From Paenibacillus sp. MSJ-34 (GTDB lineage: Bacteria; Bacillota; Bacilli; Paenibacillales; Paenibacillaceae): a stretch of DNA of 64,000 nt. Position 1 is the stretch's first letter. Each line of letters opens with the position of its first letter. The notes beneath the pieces are model-generated. The model was not told where the DNA came from and did no database searches. It saw only the letters and a program-made list of their open reading frames with translations. Of the stretch, positions 36,158 through 44,746 are shown one piece after another. Both the position numbers and the translations under genes were made by a program. The stretch is taken from positions 27,198 through 91,197 of the forward strand of contig NZ_JAHLPR010000027.1 in assembly GCF_018918005.1 (NCBI RefSeq), written 5' to 3'.

Positions 36158-36186
36158 AAAAAAGAACGCCGCAGGCATCTTTTTTT
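36158..36186 (+). terminator. terminator-like hairpin in bioA leader
   Basis: AAAAAAGAACGCC (36158-36170) and GGCATCTTTTTTT (36174-36186) pair with two mismatches around GCA, and end in a T run. The hairpin sits immediately after the BirA operator and before bioA. It may end upstream transcription or attenuate bioA. The leader continues with further hairpins (for example 36240-36262) to 36387; no gene is seen there. Confidence 0.5.
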
Positions 36187-36387
36187 CCGCCTTCTGTGGA
36201 AATCCCGCTTGCTCAGGACAGGGATACAGTGCGCTATGTTTCGCTTAATCAGCTAATGCGAAGTGAAGCGATAGCCCCCCGTTTCTGAACGAGAGGGATT
36301 TTGGCAAAGGGGAAGGGAAAGGCAATAGAACGGGGAGTTATTCTTCTTGGGTCGCAATAGATGAACAAGGTCAGGAGAGTGAGACAT

Positions 36388-37758
36388 TTGGACGCACAAT
36401 TAAAGGAGGATCTGCTGCGCAAAGACCGGCAGTACGTATGGCATCCGTTCACGCAAATGAAGGATTACGAGACGCAGGATCATGTGCTGATCGAAAGGGC
36501 GGAGGGCATGTTCCTGTACGATGCGGACGGCAAAGCGTACTACGATACCGTTTCTTCCTGGTGGAGCAATGTGCACGGGCACGGGCATCCGCGGATTAAA
36601 GAAGCGATTGCGCGGCAATTGGAGCAGACCGATCATGTCATGTTCAGCGGGCTTACGCATCGGCCGGGCATCGAACTGGCGGAGAAGCTGGTGGAGATTG
36701 CGCCGCAAGGCTTACATAAAGTGTTCTATTCGGATAACGGCTCAACGGCGGTCGAAGTGTCGCTGAAAATGTCGTTTCAATATTGGCAGCAGATCGGCCG
36801 GAAGAGGAAGACGCGTTTCGTCTTTATGGACAACAGCTATCATGGCGATACGATCGGCGCGGTCAGCGTCGGCGGCGTGGAGTTGTACCACGCCCTGTTC
36901 AAGCCGATGCTGTTCCGCGCTTATCGCGTGCCGTCGCCGGACGCTCGCGCGCTCGGCCGCGAGCGGACCCCGGAGCGCGAGGCCGCCCTTGCGGCCGACG
37001 CGCTCGAAGCGGTGCGCGCGCTGCTGTCCGAGCGCGCGGACGAAATCGCCGGAATCATCGTGGAACCGATGATTCAAGCGGCTGGCGGCATGGTGATGTA
37101 CCCTGCCGCCTATCTTGCGGGACTGCGCGAGCTGTGCGCGCAGTACGACGTCCACCTCATCGCGGATGAGGTGGCGACGGGCTTCGGGCGAACCGGCACG
37201 ATGTTCGCCTGCGAGCATGCGGGCATCTCCCCGGACATCCTTTGCGTAAGCAAAGGATTGACCGCGGGGGTGATGCCGCTGGCGGCGACGCTGTGTCGCG
37301 ACGGCATCTACGAGGCGTTCTACGACGATTACGCGACACAGAAAACATTCTTCCACGGACATAGTTTCACCGGCAACCCCGTTGCCGCGTCCGTGGCGCT
37401 CGCCAGCCTGCGCGTGTTCGAGGAAGAGCGCGTGCTCGAACGCGCTAGGGAAGCGTCCGCCGCGCTGGCGGAGGAGCTGCGCTCCATCAAGGTCCAGCCC
37501 CATGTGGCGAATGTGCGCCAGCTCGGCCATATCGCCGCCTTCGACCTGTACCGCGATGCGGCGTCCCGAACGCCGTTCCCGCCGGAGCGGCGCATCGGCT
37601 ACCAGGCTTATCTCGCCGGGCTCGAACACGGACTCATCCTCCGTCCGCTCGGCGACACGCTTTATTACTGGCTGCCGCTCTGCGTCACGAAGGATCAAAT
37701 TCGGGACATCGTCGCCCGCACGGTGAAGGTACTGCGCTCGCTCGATCGGGCAAACTAG
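36388..37758 (+). CDS. bioA: adenosylmethionine--8-amino-7-oxononanoate aminotransferase
   Basis: Uses S-adenosylmethionine as amino donor to convert the BioF product to 7,8-diaminononanoate, the BioD substrate. A class III PLP aminotransferase of 456 residues. Visible: YVWHPFTQMKDY start, SSWWSNVHGHGHP, DNSYHGDTIG, LIADEVATGFGRTG (cofactor Asp) and SKGLTAGVMPL (Schiff-base Lys). The start is taken as TTG at 36388, eight bases after AGGAGAG (36373-36379); the upstream ATG at 36361 has no ribosome site. It stands apart from the other bio genes but has its own BirA operator. Confidence 0.95.
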   Translation: MDAQLKEDLLRKDRQYVWHPFTQMKDYETQDHVLIERAEGMFLYDADGKAYYDTVSSWWSNVHGHGHPRIKEAIARQLEQTDHVMFSGLTHRPGIELAEKLVEIAPQGLHKVFYSDNGSTAVEVSLKMSFQYWQQIGRKRKTRFVFMDNSYHGDTIGAVSVGGVELYHALFKPMLFRAYRVPSPDARALGRERTPEREAALAADALEAVRALLSERADEIAGIIVEPMIQAAGGMVMYPAAYLAGLRELCAQYDVHLIADEVATGFGRTGTMFACEHAGISPDILCVSKGLTAGVMPLAATLCRDGIYEAFYDDYATQKTFFHGHSFTGNPVAASVALASLRVFEEERVLERAREASAALAEELRSIKVQPHVANVRQLGHIAAFDLYRDAASRTPFPPERRIGYQAYLAGLEHGLILRPLGDTLYYWLPLCVTKDQIRDIVARTVKVLRSLDRAN

Positions 37759-37890
37759 CGATTTTTGCAGTTGCTCCATCAAGGGAGCCAAGGCCAGGGC
37801 GCTTGTATCGTTCGAACCGCATGTACGCGCGGCGAACAAGGGCAGAACAGTACGCGCAATCCGCCCGACCCTCAGGAGCTTGCAGCACAT

Positions 37891-38781
37891 TCAAGCCATG
37901 CCGGTCGCGTCAGCGTCATGGTCTTTTTTCGATTTATGGTTTGTTTTGCGGCTCTTGTCCTTTTGCAGCGCGCGTCCATTGTACGTGTCGGTTATGCCCA
38001 TGCGCCGCAGTCCGATGCCGAAGTACGTTTCGCTCAATTCGATGCCGATCGCCCGGCGGCCGTGCTTGAGCGCGACGGCGCAAGTCGTGAACGTCCCCGC
38101 GAACGGGTCGAGCACCACATCCCCGGGATGGCTCGAAGCGAGCACGATCCGCTCGAGCAGCGCTTCGGGCTTCTGCGACGGATGATTCTCGTATTCCTCC
38201 ATCTTGTACCGGACGCGCGGGAAATGCCATACGTTCCCCGGCACTTTCCGCGAATTGTAAGGCCGGGGCGGCGTTTTCCGGTAATCGATGAGCCCGCGCT
38301 GCGCCCCCGTTTTCGCTTCAACCATAATGTCTTCGCCGTTAAACGTATAATCGTCGGTTTTCGTTTTGGTCGCCATAATAATCGGTTCATACAGCGAACC
38401 GTACAGCCTCTTCGATTGAACGCCGGAACTGTCGTACGCCCAGACGATGCGGGAGAGAACATGATAGCGCTCCGCTACAAAAATATCGATATAAGGCATG
38501 TTTTGCGTCGCATTCATCAGGTAGACGGTGCCGTTCGGCTTAAGAACCCGGAAGCATTCCTCGATCCACGATCGGCACCAATCGAAATATTCGTGCCGGT
38601 CGTTCCAATTATCGCTGCCGTTGCCGAAATTTTTCCCCAAATTATACGGCGGGTCCGCGAAGATTAAATGTACCGATTCCGGCTTCATGTGCCGCAGCAC
38701 GTGCAAGCAATCCCCGAGAACGGCGATCCCCGCTTGATGTTGCCGGTATATGAAATCTGTGTCCGTAAATAAACGCCGCAT
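37891..38781 (-). CDS. orphan adenine DNA methyltransferase (beta class, YhdJ-like)
   Basis: 296 residues. Motif IV DPPYNLG (Asp43-Tyr46) comes early and the AdoMet-binding motif I DPFAGTFTTCAVA late, giving the beta-class order with the recognition domain between (about 110-190). HPSQKPEALLERIV precedes motif I as usual. It methylates N6-adenine (less likely N4-cytosine) in an unknown short site. No restriction enzyme gene is adjacent, so it is an orphan, like E. coli YhdJ. The ATG at 38781 is used because GGGGTGAG is seven bases upstream. It follows comP1 by 24 bases and may be cotranscribed with it. Confidence 0.9.
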   Translation of the reverse strand: MRRLFTDTDFIYRQHQAGIAVLGDCLHVLRHMKPESVHLIFADPPYNLGKNFGNGSDNWNDRHEYFDWCRSWIEECFRVLKPNGTVYLMNATQNMPYIDIFVAERYHVLSRIVWAYDSSGVQSKRLYGSLYEPIIMATKTKTDDYTFNGEDIMVEAKTGAQRGLIDYRKTPPRPYNSRKVPGNVWHFPRVRYKMEEYENHPSQKPEALLERIVLASSHPGDVVLDPFAGTFTTCAVALKHGRRAIGIELSETYFGIGLRRMGITDTYNGRALQKDKSRKTNHKSKKDHDADATGMA

Positions 38782-38805
38782 CTGCATCTCACCCCGACTT
38801 TATCG

Positions 38806-41118
38806 CTATGTCGCAGCGCCGGGAAGCGTGATGCGAATTTTCACACCCGCTCCTGCGCTCGTTTCCAGCTTCATATCCCCGTTCAAATGCAACACCCGAG
38901 TCCGAATTTGCTTCATTCCCTTGAATGGCGAACCGGCCTCTTCTTCCAGCATCCGTTTCTGCTCGAACCCGACACCGTCGTCCTCATACAAAAGCACGAT
39001 ATATTGGTCGATGGCAATCAATTGAATGCCGACTTTGGACGCTCGCGAGTGCTCTTTGGCATTGCCTATCATTTCTTGAACCATTCGAAAAATATGTTTT
39101 TTCGTTTCCAAGCAGCATTTGTCGATAATCGCCGGTTGTTCCGCGCTGTATGCGAGCTCAAAGGCCGCGGAGGCGCGCTCCTTGTCGATATATTGCTGCA
39201 ATGTTTGCACGAGACCCGCCCCATCCGTCAGTTGAGGATGCAACTGCGAGAAACTTTGGGACAACTGGCTATGGATATCGTCTATCTTCAAAATAACGCT
39301 CCGCATATCGCATGCCGCTTCCTCGGACACCGCGTATTGCTGCATTATTTCCAGTTCCCCTTTGAGACGGGCCATTTCCGGCATCGTCGAATTATGCAGG
39401 TCTGCGGCGATACGCAAGCGTTCCTTCTCTTGCAGTTCAAACATGAGCTTGCGGAACCAAACGAATTCATTCGCTACTTCTTCGTTCGGAAAACGGGCGG
39501 CTAACTGTTCCAGTTTCATCGTTAATTTGCGGATCAGAAATACGTTCTCCAGGCTGACCGCCAAATACGAGATAATCAAATGCAGCCATTGCTTCTCCTC
39601 GGCGCTGAACAATGTATCGTTCTTTTTCCGGGTGAAAATCAAATAACTTGAATACTCTTCATGCCTGTTTACCGGAAAACAGGTATAATCCGAATGATCG
39701 CACGAACCCGATATCACCATTTTTTTCACTTTCTCCGCATCGATGTCTCCTTCGCAAATCTCCTCCACCCATTCCCCGTTCGTAAAGACGATCGCCGCGC
39801 CGAACACTTCCAACGTGTTGATCAAATCCAATAATATTATGCCTTTCATTTCCTGGACGTTGGAGAGAGACACCAGGTGTTGCGAGATTTTTCGGAGCGA
39901 TTTGTTAAAATAATATTTGCGCGGAAAAATGACGGACTCCAACATTTTCCCGAAACGTTCCAACGAATAAAGAACAAAAGTTATCAAAATAAGAATGCCT
40001 ATGAAACTAAGCAGCAAATCACTGATGTTTGTTTGATCGGCAAAAAAGATTCCGATAAGCGCCACAATAATCAGGCTAGGAATGAAAGCAATCGTTACCG
40101 TCATCAAAATACGGCGCAAAATAAAATCGATATCGAACAATCTCTTCGTAATGAGCAAATAAGTGAACGTAAGAGGAATAATCAGCACGCACCAGCTAAT
40201 ATAGATCGAATTGATCAACTCCACGCCATACAACAAACGCGGAATAAAAATAAATAAAATCATCGGCGTGAACGATATAAACAAACCGGCCCAGATCGTT
40301 TTGATAACAACAGACATGTACGATTGCTGTGCTTTGTACTTGAGGTAGATTTTTGATAAATAGACGAAGTTAAGTATAGATGCAAATAGCGTGAACAAAA
40401 TCGTAATTGCAGTAAAGGTTATATAGGTATAATATGCAAACGCCCCTGTACTGAAATAACCGGGCAACGCCAGTAATGGAAAAATCAAAGCGCCATATAA
40501 ATAGGCGGGTATTCTCTCAAACCGATGAATGTAGCCCTTTTCCCTCATAAATATAGTTAAAAATTGGAGAAATACGACCGGCAACAGCATGACAAAGGTG
40601 CTAATCATTATTTTCCCTAAGGCGTCTCCGCGAATCGATGCGCCTAGACTAATAAAGATAAATCCAATATTAAAAAATGTGTACGCCAGATAGCAGGCCG
40701 TATGCGAACCTCTCAACTTACGAAATAATAACATCCCCATACAAAAAGAAAAAAACGAAATTACTAATGGAACGATATTAAAGATCGTCGAGAGGTGATC
40801 CTCTCCAATCAAAATTACGAGTTCTTTTCCCGCACGCGATACTTTCACCTTTTCGGCCTGATCGACCGACCCCCATTTTTCAACGGAAAAATAACGGTTC
40901 GCATCGACTCCGTCAATCTCGATGATGCGATCCCCGATCTTCAAATCGGCTTCCAAAGCAACATTTATACTATCGAATTTATTAATAATCCACTGGTTAT
41001 TCCGATCTAATTCCACATGAATGCCGGTTACCGGGAATGAAAATGTAATATATACGCTCCATAGTGCGCCCCCAATTAATATAGTTAATATTAAATATGT
41101 AAAAATATTCTTTTTCAT
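38806..41118 (-). CDS. ComP-like membrane histidine kinase (comP1)
   Basis: 770 residues. An N-terminal helix and an extracytoplasmic PDZ-like segment (about 30-100; LKIGDRIIEIDGVDANRYFSVEKWG) are followed by about eight membrane helices (110-390), a GAF-like region and a C-terminal HisKA_3/HATPase module. This matches B. subtilis ComP in layout, including ITKRLFDIDFILRRI where ComP has ANKMFDIEFILGRM. The phospho-accepting His575 lies in AADLHNSTMPE: the usual HD...Q of the family is HN...E. The ATP N-box (GNAKEH) and G1 box (EDDGVGF) are intact. AAGGTGA precedes the ATG. Divergent from comX1; no response regulator gene adjoins. Confidence 0.85.
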   Translation of the reverse strand: MKKNIFTYLILTILIGGALWSVYITFSFPVTGIHVELDRNNQWIINKFDSINVALEADLKIGDRIIEIDGVDANRYFSVEKWGSVDQAEKVKVSRAGKELVILIGEDHLSTIFNIVPLVISFFSFCMGMLLFRKLRGSHTACYLAYTFFNIGFIFISLGASIRGDALGKIMISTFVMLLPVVFLQFLTIFMREKGYIHRFERIPAYLYGALIFPLLALPGYFSTGAFAYYTYITFTAITILFTLFASILNFVYLSKIYLKYKAQQSYMSVVIKTIWAGLFISFTPMILFIFIPRLLYGVELINSIYISWCVLIIPLTFTYLLITKRLFDIDFILRRILMTVTIAFIPSLIIVALIGIFFADQTNISDLLLSFIGILILITFVLYSLERFGKMLESVIFPRKYYFNKSLRKISQHLVSLSNVQEMKGIILLDLINTLEVFGAAIVFTNGEWVEEICEGDIDAEKVKKMVISGSCDHSDYTCFPVNRHEEYSSYLIFTRKKNDTLFSAEEKQWLHLIISYLAVSLENVFLIRKLTMKLEQLAARFPNEEVANEFVWFRKLMFELQEKERLRIAADLHNSTMPEMARLKGELEIMQQYAVSEEAACDMRSVILKIDDIHSQLSQSFSQLHPQLTDGAGLVQTLQQYIDKERASAAFELAYSAEQPAIIDKCCLETKKHIFRMVQEMIGNAKEHSRASKVGIQLIAIDQYIVLLYEDDGVGFEQKRMLEEEAGSPFKGMKQIRTRVLHLNGDMKLETSAGAGVKIRITLPGAAT

Positions 41119-41130
41119 TCATTAATCACC

Positions 41131-41159
41131 TTAACATTTTATTGGAATTAGTGTAAAAT
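41131..41159 (+). promoter_or_regulatory. comX1 promoter
   Basis: TTAACA (41131-41136), 17 bases, TAAAAT (41154-41159), between the divergent comP1 and comX1 genes. Confidence 0.6.
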
Positions 41160-41204
41160 AAAACTGTAAATCTATTAAAAAGTGGAAAGCGAGGCGTGTA
41201 AAAA

Positions 41205-41411
41205 ATGCAAACATTGGCATGGTCTTCAGAACTGAATCAAGTGGTAAGAAACCTCAAAAAGTTCGAGCAGCATGGTAACGCTTCTAACAATACCCAAGGA
41301 TTTCTGGCTTCCTTAGATTTACCTCGTATGGAAAAGTCCGCGATTGAAACAATTTGGGCTGAAAAGAATGCGGCAAAAGACAGCAATGTAAAATACAACG
41401 GATGGGTATAA
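41205..41411 (+). CDS. ComX-like pre-peptide candidate (comX1)
   Basis: A 68-residue peptide with no signal sequence, ending in NVKYNGWV with Trp two residues from the end. Before that is a helical segment GFLASLDLPRMEKSAIETIW that parallels the conserved middle of ComX precursors (CLIGFDVQETETIIKAY in B. subtilis). ComX pheromones are cut from such C-termini and prenylated on Trp. It is divergent from a ComP-like kinase, has its own promoter and a strong terminator, and has GAGGCG upstream of the ATG. The sequence likeness is weak, so the assignment leans on size, C-terminal Trp and context. Confidence 0.6.
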   Translation: MQTLAWSSELNQVVRNLKKFEQHGNASNNTQGFLASLDLPRMEKSAIETIWAEKNAAKDSNVKYNGWV

Positions 41412-41472
41412 AATCTATCTACCAGACTAAATAAAACAAACTACATATTACATTATTTTACCAAAATATATT

Positions 41473-41514
41473 GAGATTGTATATTCTATTTAATTTATAC
41501 AGTCTCTTTTTTTT
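41473..41514 (+). terminator. terminator of comX1
   Basis: GAGATTGTATA (41473-41483) and TATACAGTCTC (41496-41506) with one mismatch, followed by eight T. Confidence 0.88.
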
Positions 41515-41566
41515 GAAAAAAAATCTGCCCGATCGAAAGGTTGGAGCCCTTCAATGGACAGATTTC
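41515..41566 (-). terminator. terminator of stalk-domain gene
   Basis: AAATCTG (41521-41527) and CAGATTT (41559-41565) with inner pairing GAAAGG/CCCTTC; the minus strand ends in a T run. It abuts the comX1 terminator, so the two convergent genes are insulated from each other. Confidence 0.75.
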
Positions 41567-41572
41567 AATCAT

Positions 41573-42559
41573 TTATTGCATAGGGACAAGGTCGTTAAAG
41601 TAATCGAGGAAGTAACGTGTAAAAGCCGGATCGGACGGCGGGAGTTTACCCGTCTGTTTTTGGTAGCCCCAATCCATGTCCGTAGCTTGCTTTAGCCCCG
41701 TCTCCAGTTTGCTGTTTCCGAACGGAACAGCCGAATCAGTCGAAGATATTTCCGCTCCCCAGGTCACCTTCATCTTACCGTCTACCGGTTCGACATATAG
41801 AACAATATCGGATAAGGGCATCTCGCTGAAGCCGATCCATTCCCGGCTGTATACCGGGATGTCCCCGCTCTTGGCCCGATTAATCATTCTCACCGCGAAT
41901 TGATGCGGATCATCATCGGCAAACCAGACGTCATATACTCGGTATCGGTCGAACGATTCAATAAGATATGGATGTTGATCGAACATATATTGCAAAGCCG
42001 TAAAATTTTTATAGATCGTTGTGTGGATTTCATACGGCTCTTTCCCCTCTTCGATCATTTTGTCGATCAGGGCGATAAACGTGTCGTTTTGCCGATCGGC
42101 AAATGAAGGTTCTACAATGAGCACGGCTTTGGCCGAAGGCTTCCAGGTGACAGCCGCTTGAAGAGATTCCGCAATAAACCGGATCGGGACGTAAGTCGTT
42201 CCGTCTTTGACAAGAGGAGGCACATCAAGCTCGGTATTGTGACCGTCGATAACGGCTTGACGATCCCCTACCGTCAATTCAATCGACCTGTTCTGATTGA
42301 TGATCGTAACCCTTTGTTTGCTTGCATCCCAATTGACGGATGTTTGATCGAATCGCTCGGAGACAAGCCTTAATGGAACAAGCACCTTCTGCTCGACAAT
42401 CATCGGCCGTTGTTCCGATTCGACCTCCTTATCGTTCACATACAGAGAGATCGAAGAGGTTTGATCCGGCTTCGCAGCCGATGCCGGCGAACAAACGGTC
42501 ACCATGAGTAAAGCAGCTGCGCATATACTGGAGATTTTGCGCCTAGTTGAATTTTTCAT
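41573..42559 (-). CDS. secreted protein with copper-amine-oxidase-like (stalk) domain
   Basis: 328 residues: signal peptide (about 1-28, cleavage at ASA-A), then a stalk domain (about 35-150) with two typical blocks, KVLVPLRLVSERFDQTSVNWD and TTYVPIRFIAESLQAAVTW. The C-terminal half (about 155-328) is not recognised. In Paenibacillus and Clostridia such domains decorate many wall-associated proteins; despite the name no amine oxidase activity is implied. It converges on comX1. Confidence 0.82.
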   Translation of the reverse strand: MKNSTRRKISSICAAALLMVTVCSPASAAKPDQTSSISLYVNDKEVESEQRPMIVEQKVLVPLRLVSERFDQTSVNWDASKQRVTIINQNRSIELTVGDRQAVIDGHNTELDVPPLVKDGTTYVPIRFIAESLQAAVTWKPSAKAVLIVEPSFADRQNDTFIALIDKMIEEGKEPYEIHTTIYKNFTALQYMFDQHPYLIESFDRYRVYDVWFADDDPHQFAVRMINRAKSGDIPVYSREWIGFSEMPLSDIVLYVEPVDGKMKVTWGAEISSTDSAVPFGNSKLETGLKQATDMDWGYQKQTGKLPPSDPAFTRYFLDYFNDLVPMQ

Positions 42560-42816
42560 TTTGTAACTCCTTGTATTTTTTTGGAATTTAATCCTTCAAT
42601 GTAGACGTTATTTTCCAATAAAAGTTGCATCGGTTCTCACGGCATTCGTTAAACCGACATCATTACATGCGAATCTTGAGGTCCGTACCTGTCGGTTGGT
42701 TCTTGAAAGGTTTCCTGAACTGTCTGAAGACGAACTCCATGCCGGAAAGATCGTCAGGCAGCGGCGGATTGCAAATGAATCTTTACTCGGTAGTTCCCGC
42801 ATAATTGGTTAAACAA

Positions 42817-43002
42817 GTTGTATAAAATACAACATCCTAAGGGATATAAACACGGCTCAAGTTGCTATGTTGCATTTTGTACAGCATAATCCGCAATTGA
42901 TAGGCGAAATCCGCTCATCTACCCCAAAAATGTTGTATAAAGTACAACATGCGCACATGATAACCACGAAAAGGGGAGGAAATGTTGTATGTTATACAAC
43001 AT
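42817..43002. repeat. four palindromes of the ATGTTGTAT-N3-RTACAACAT type
   Basis: Copies at 42817-42833 (GTTGTATAAAATACAAC, perfect), 42867-42887 (imperfect), 42930-42950 (one mismatch) and 42982-43002 (nine-base perfect arms around GTT). They lie in the 543-base gap between the stalk-domain gene and nadE. The first half of the gap (42560-42816) has no convincing gene. Confidence 0.75.
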
Positions 43003-43102
43003 AGCCCCCGCAGCCGAAGTGACTTAAGCAAAATGGCGCCATCCTCGATCTCGTAGGATGCCGCCATGCTGTCGAACGAAGCCGGGATTACAACGCTTCC
43101 CG

Positions 43103-43915
43103 TCAAATCCCCGGGATTGGGGACCGTTTATGTTCGGTTTTCAAATAATGCTTCTCAATTTTCTCGCGCGCTTCCGGGCTAATTTCTTTGCCTTCCAGGT
43201 AGTCGCTGTTGTCCTCGTACGTAACGCCAAGTTCTCCTTCGTCCGTTTGCCCTTCCCATAAGCCGGCGGTCGGCGCTTTGTCGATTACGGAACGCGGTAC
43301 GCCCAAATGCTCGGCCAATTGCTTGACCTGCCGTTTATTGAGCGAACTGAGCGGCGTAATATCGACGGCTCCGTCGCCCCACTTCGTATAGAAGCCGGTC
43401 AGCGCCTCCGAAGCGTGATCCGTCCCGACGACGAGCAAATTCAAATCGAAGGCAAGCGCGTACTGGACGACCATCCGCACCCGGGCCTTGACGTTCCCTT
43501 TGCCGGGAACGCTTAAGTGACGGTGGATGTTCATCGATTTGAACGCATATTCGGTCTCCAGCGCGATTTCGTTCACGGCGTCTTCGATATTCGTTTCCAC
43601 CGTATGTTTCAAGTCGAACGCTTTGGCGACCGCATAGCTGTCGGCAATATCGGACTGCGTTCCATACGGTTGAAAGACGCCAAGCGTCATATAATCGCGG
43701 CCGGTCTCGGCGCTCAGCTCGTCCGTCGCCAGCTTGCATAATCCGGCCGCAACCGCGCTGTCCAATCCGCCGCTAATAGCAATCAAAAGTCCCGTTGTGC
43801 CCGATGATCGCACATAATCCTTCAAAAAGTCGACCCGCCGGCGAACTTCCTCCTCCGGGCGAATCTCCGGTTTAACGCTCAATCGGGCAATAATTTCTTG
43901 TTGTAAACCGCTCAT
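43103..43915 (-). CDS. nadE: NH3-dependent NAD+ synthetase
   Basis: Amidates nicotinic acid adenine dinucleotide to NAD+ with ATP and ammonia. 270 residues; the ATP pyrophosphatase P-loop SGGLDSAVAAGL is near residue 44, followed by FQPYGTQSDIADSYAVA, GNVKARVRMVVQYALA, VVGTDHASEALTGFYTKWGDGAVDITPLSSLNKRQV and a C-terminal KRSPIPGI. The ATG at 43915 follows AGAGGTG. No glutaminase domain is present, so ammonia is the nitrogen source. Confidence 0.95.
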   Translation of the reverse strand: MSGLQQEIIARLSVKPEIRPEEEVRRRVDFLKDYVRSSGTTGLLIAISGGLDSAVAAGLCKLATDELSAETGRDYMTLGVFQPYGTQSDIADSYAVAKAFDLKHTVETNIEDAVNEIALETEYAFKSMNIHRHLSVPGKGNVKARVRMVVQYALAFDLNLLVVGTDHASEALTGFYTKWGDGAVDITPLSSLNKRQVKQLAEHLGVPRSVIDKAPTAGLWEGQTDEGELGVTYEDNSDYLEGKEISPEAREKIEKHYLKTEHKRSPIPGI

Positions 43916-44002
43916 GATTACACCTCTTCCGCTTGTCAATACAACAAACACCCCGCTCGCTCGCAGCTACGAAGTGAACGGGGCCGAAATTTCATATGCT
44001 GA

Positions 44003-44437
44003 TTACTTGCAAAACCGGTCGAAGGCAGCCGTCAGCTCTGCGGCAATCTCTTCCGCCGAACGGTTCTCGATGCTGTGGCGTTCGATAAAGTGCACCAGTT
44101 CGCCGTCTTTCATCAAAGCGATCGATGGCGAAGAAGGCGGATACGGAGCGAAATATTCGCGCGCTTTCGCCGTCGCTTCCTTATCTTGGCCGGCAAACAC
44201 CGTGAACAAATGATCCGGCTTCGCGTCATGCTCAAGCGCAAGCTTGACTCCCGGTCTGCATTGGCCCGCCGCGCAACCGCAAACCGAATTGACGACGACA
44301 AGCGCCGTACCTTTGGCGTTCGGCAGCTTCTCTTCCACTTCTTCGGGCGTCAACAGTTCTTGCACGCCGATGCTCGTCAATTCGTCGCGCATCGGTTGAA
44401 CCATATCTCTCATATATTGATTAAAAAACATGGACAT
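44003..44437 (-). CDS. bacilliredoxin (BrxA/BrxB family)
   Basis: A 144-residue thioredoxin-fold protein with the CGC active site in NSVCGCAAGQCRPG. In B. subtilis BrxA and BrxB (YphP, YqiW) remove bacillithiol from S-bacillithiolated proteins after oxidative stress. The ATG at 44437 is chosen from GGAGAGTGGG upstream; the longer frame has no ribosome site. The full domain, including the PPSSPSIALMKDGELVHFIERHSIE stretch, is present. Confidence 0.93.
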   Translation of the reverse strand: MSMFFNQYMRDMVQPMRDELTSIGVQELLTPEEVEEKLPNAKGTALVVVNSVCGCAAGQCRPGVKLALEHDAKPDHLFTVFAGQDKEATAKAREYFAPYPPSSPSIALMKDGELVHFIERHSIENRSAEEIAAELTAAFDRFCK

Positions 44438-44608
44438 CTTATTCCCACTCTCCTTACGAAAGCATATATAAATGATTTTGTACACTTATTATTGCACTCA
44501 TAACGAGCGAAAGCAAGGGAAAAACCCCTTGCGTTCATTCAAAGCGGGGCAAACCGGCTTCGAACCGCGGCCCCTACCGTATGATATCGGTCCTCGGACA
44601 GCAACCCG

Positions 44609-44725
44609 TCATTCCGCCGGACGGTTCGGTCCGTTCAGTCGGCGGTCGATGCCGGGCTGCTCGTTCTTGTTCTTGCTTTCATTGGCTTTCTTCTGCCGTT
44701 GCTGAGCTTTCGAGTCTTCTGACAC
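44609..44725 (-). CDS. small hydrophilic 38-residue protein
   Basis: A GTG start eight bases after AAAGGAGG, encoding MSEDSKAQQRQKKA...PGIDRRLNGPNRPAE, very rich in Lys, Gln, Asn and Ser and without hydrophobic segments. The composition is like that of small spore proteins (SASP-type), but I cannot name the family. A perfect 20-base palindrome lies 22 bases upstream of the start. Downstream at 44513-44532 is a GCAAGGG/CCCTTGC hairpin that may terminate it. Too short for most gene callers. Confidence 0.6.
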   Translation of the reverse strand: MSEDSKAQQRQKKANESKNKNEQPGIDRRLNGPNRPAE

Positions 44726-44746
44726 GTGCGAATCCTCCTTTGCGCA

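Noticed and set aside
42627..42809. Plus-strand frame with LVLERFPELSEDEL, recalling an RNase III-type segment
   Set aside because: No start codon or ribosome site, and the likeness is short; it may be a decayed fragment but cannot be supported by reading alone.
42915..43106. Minus-strand 63-codon frame just after nadE (GSVVIPASFDSMAASYEIEDG)
   Set aside because: It looks superficially like an AbrB-type start, but it has no ribosome site and runs through two palindromic repeats.
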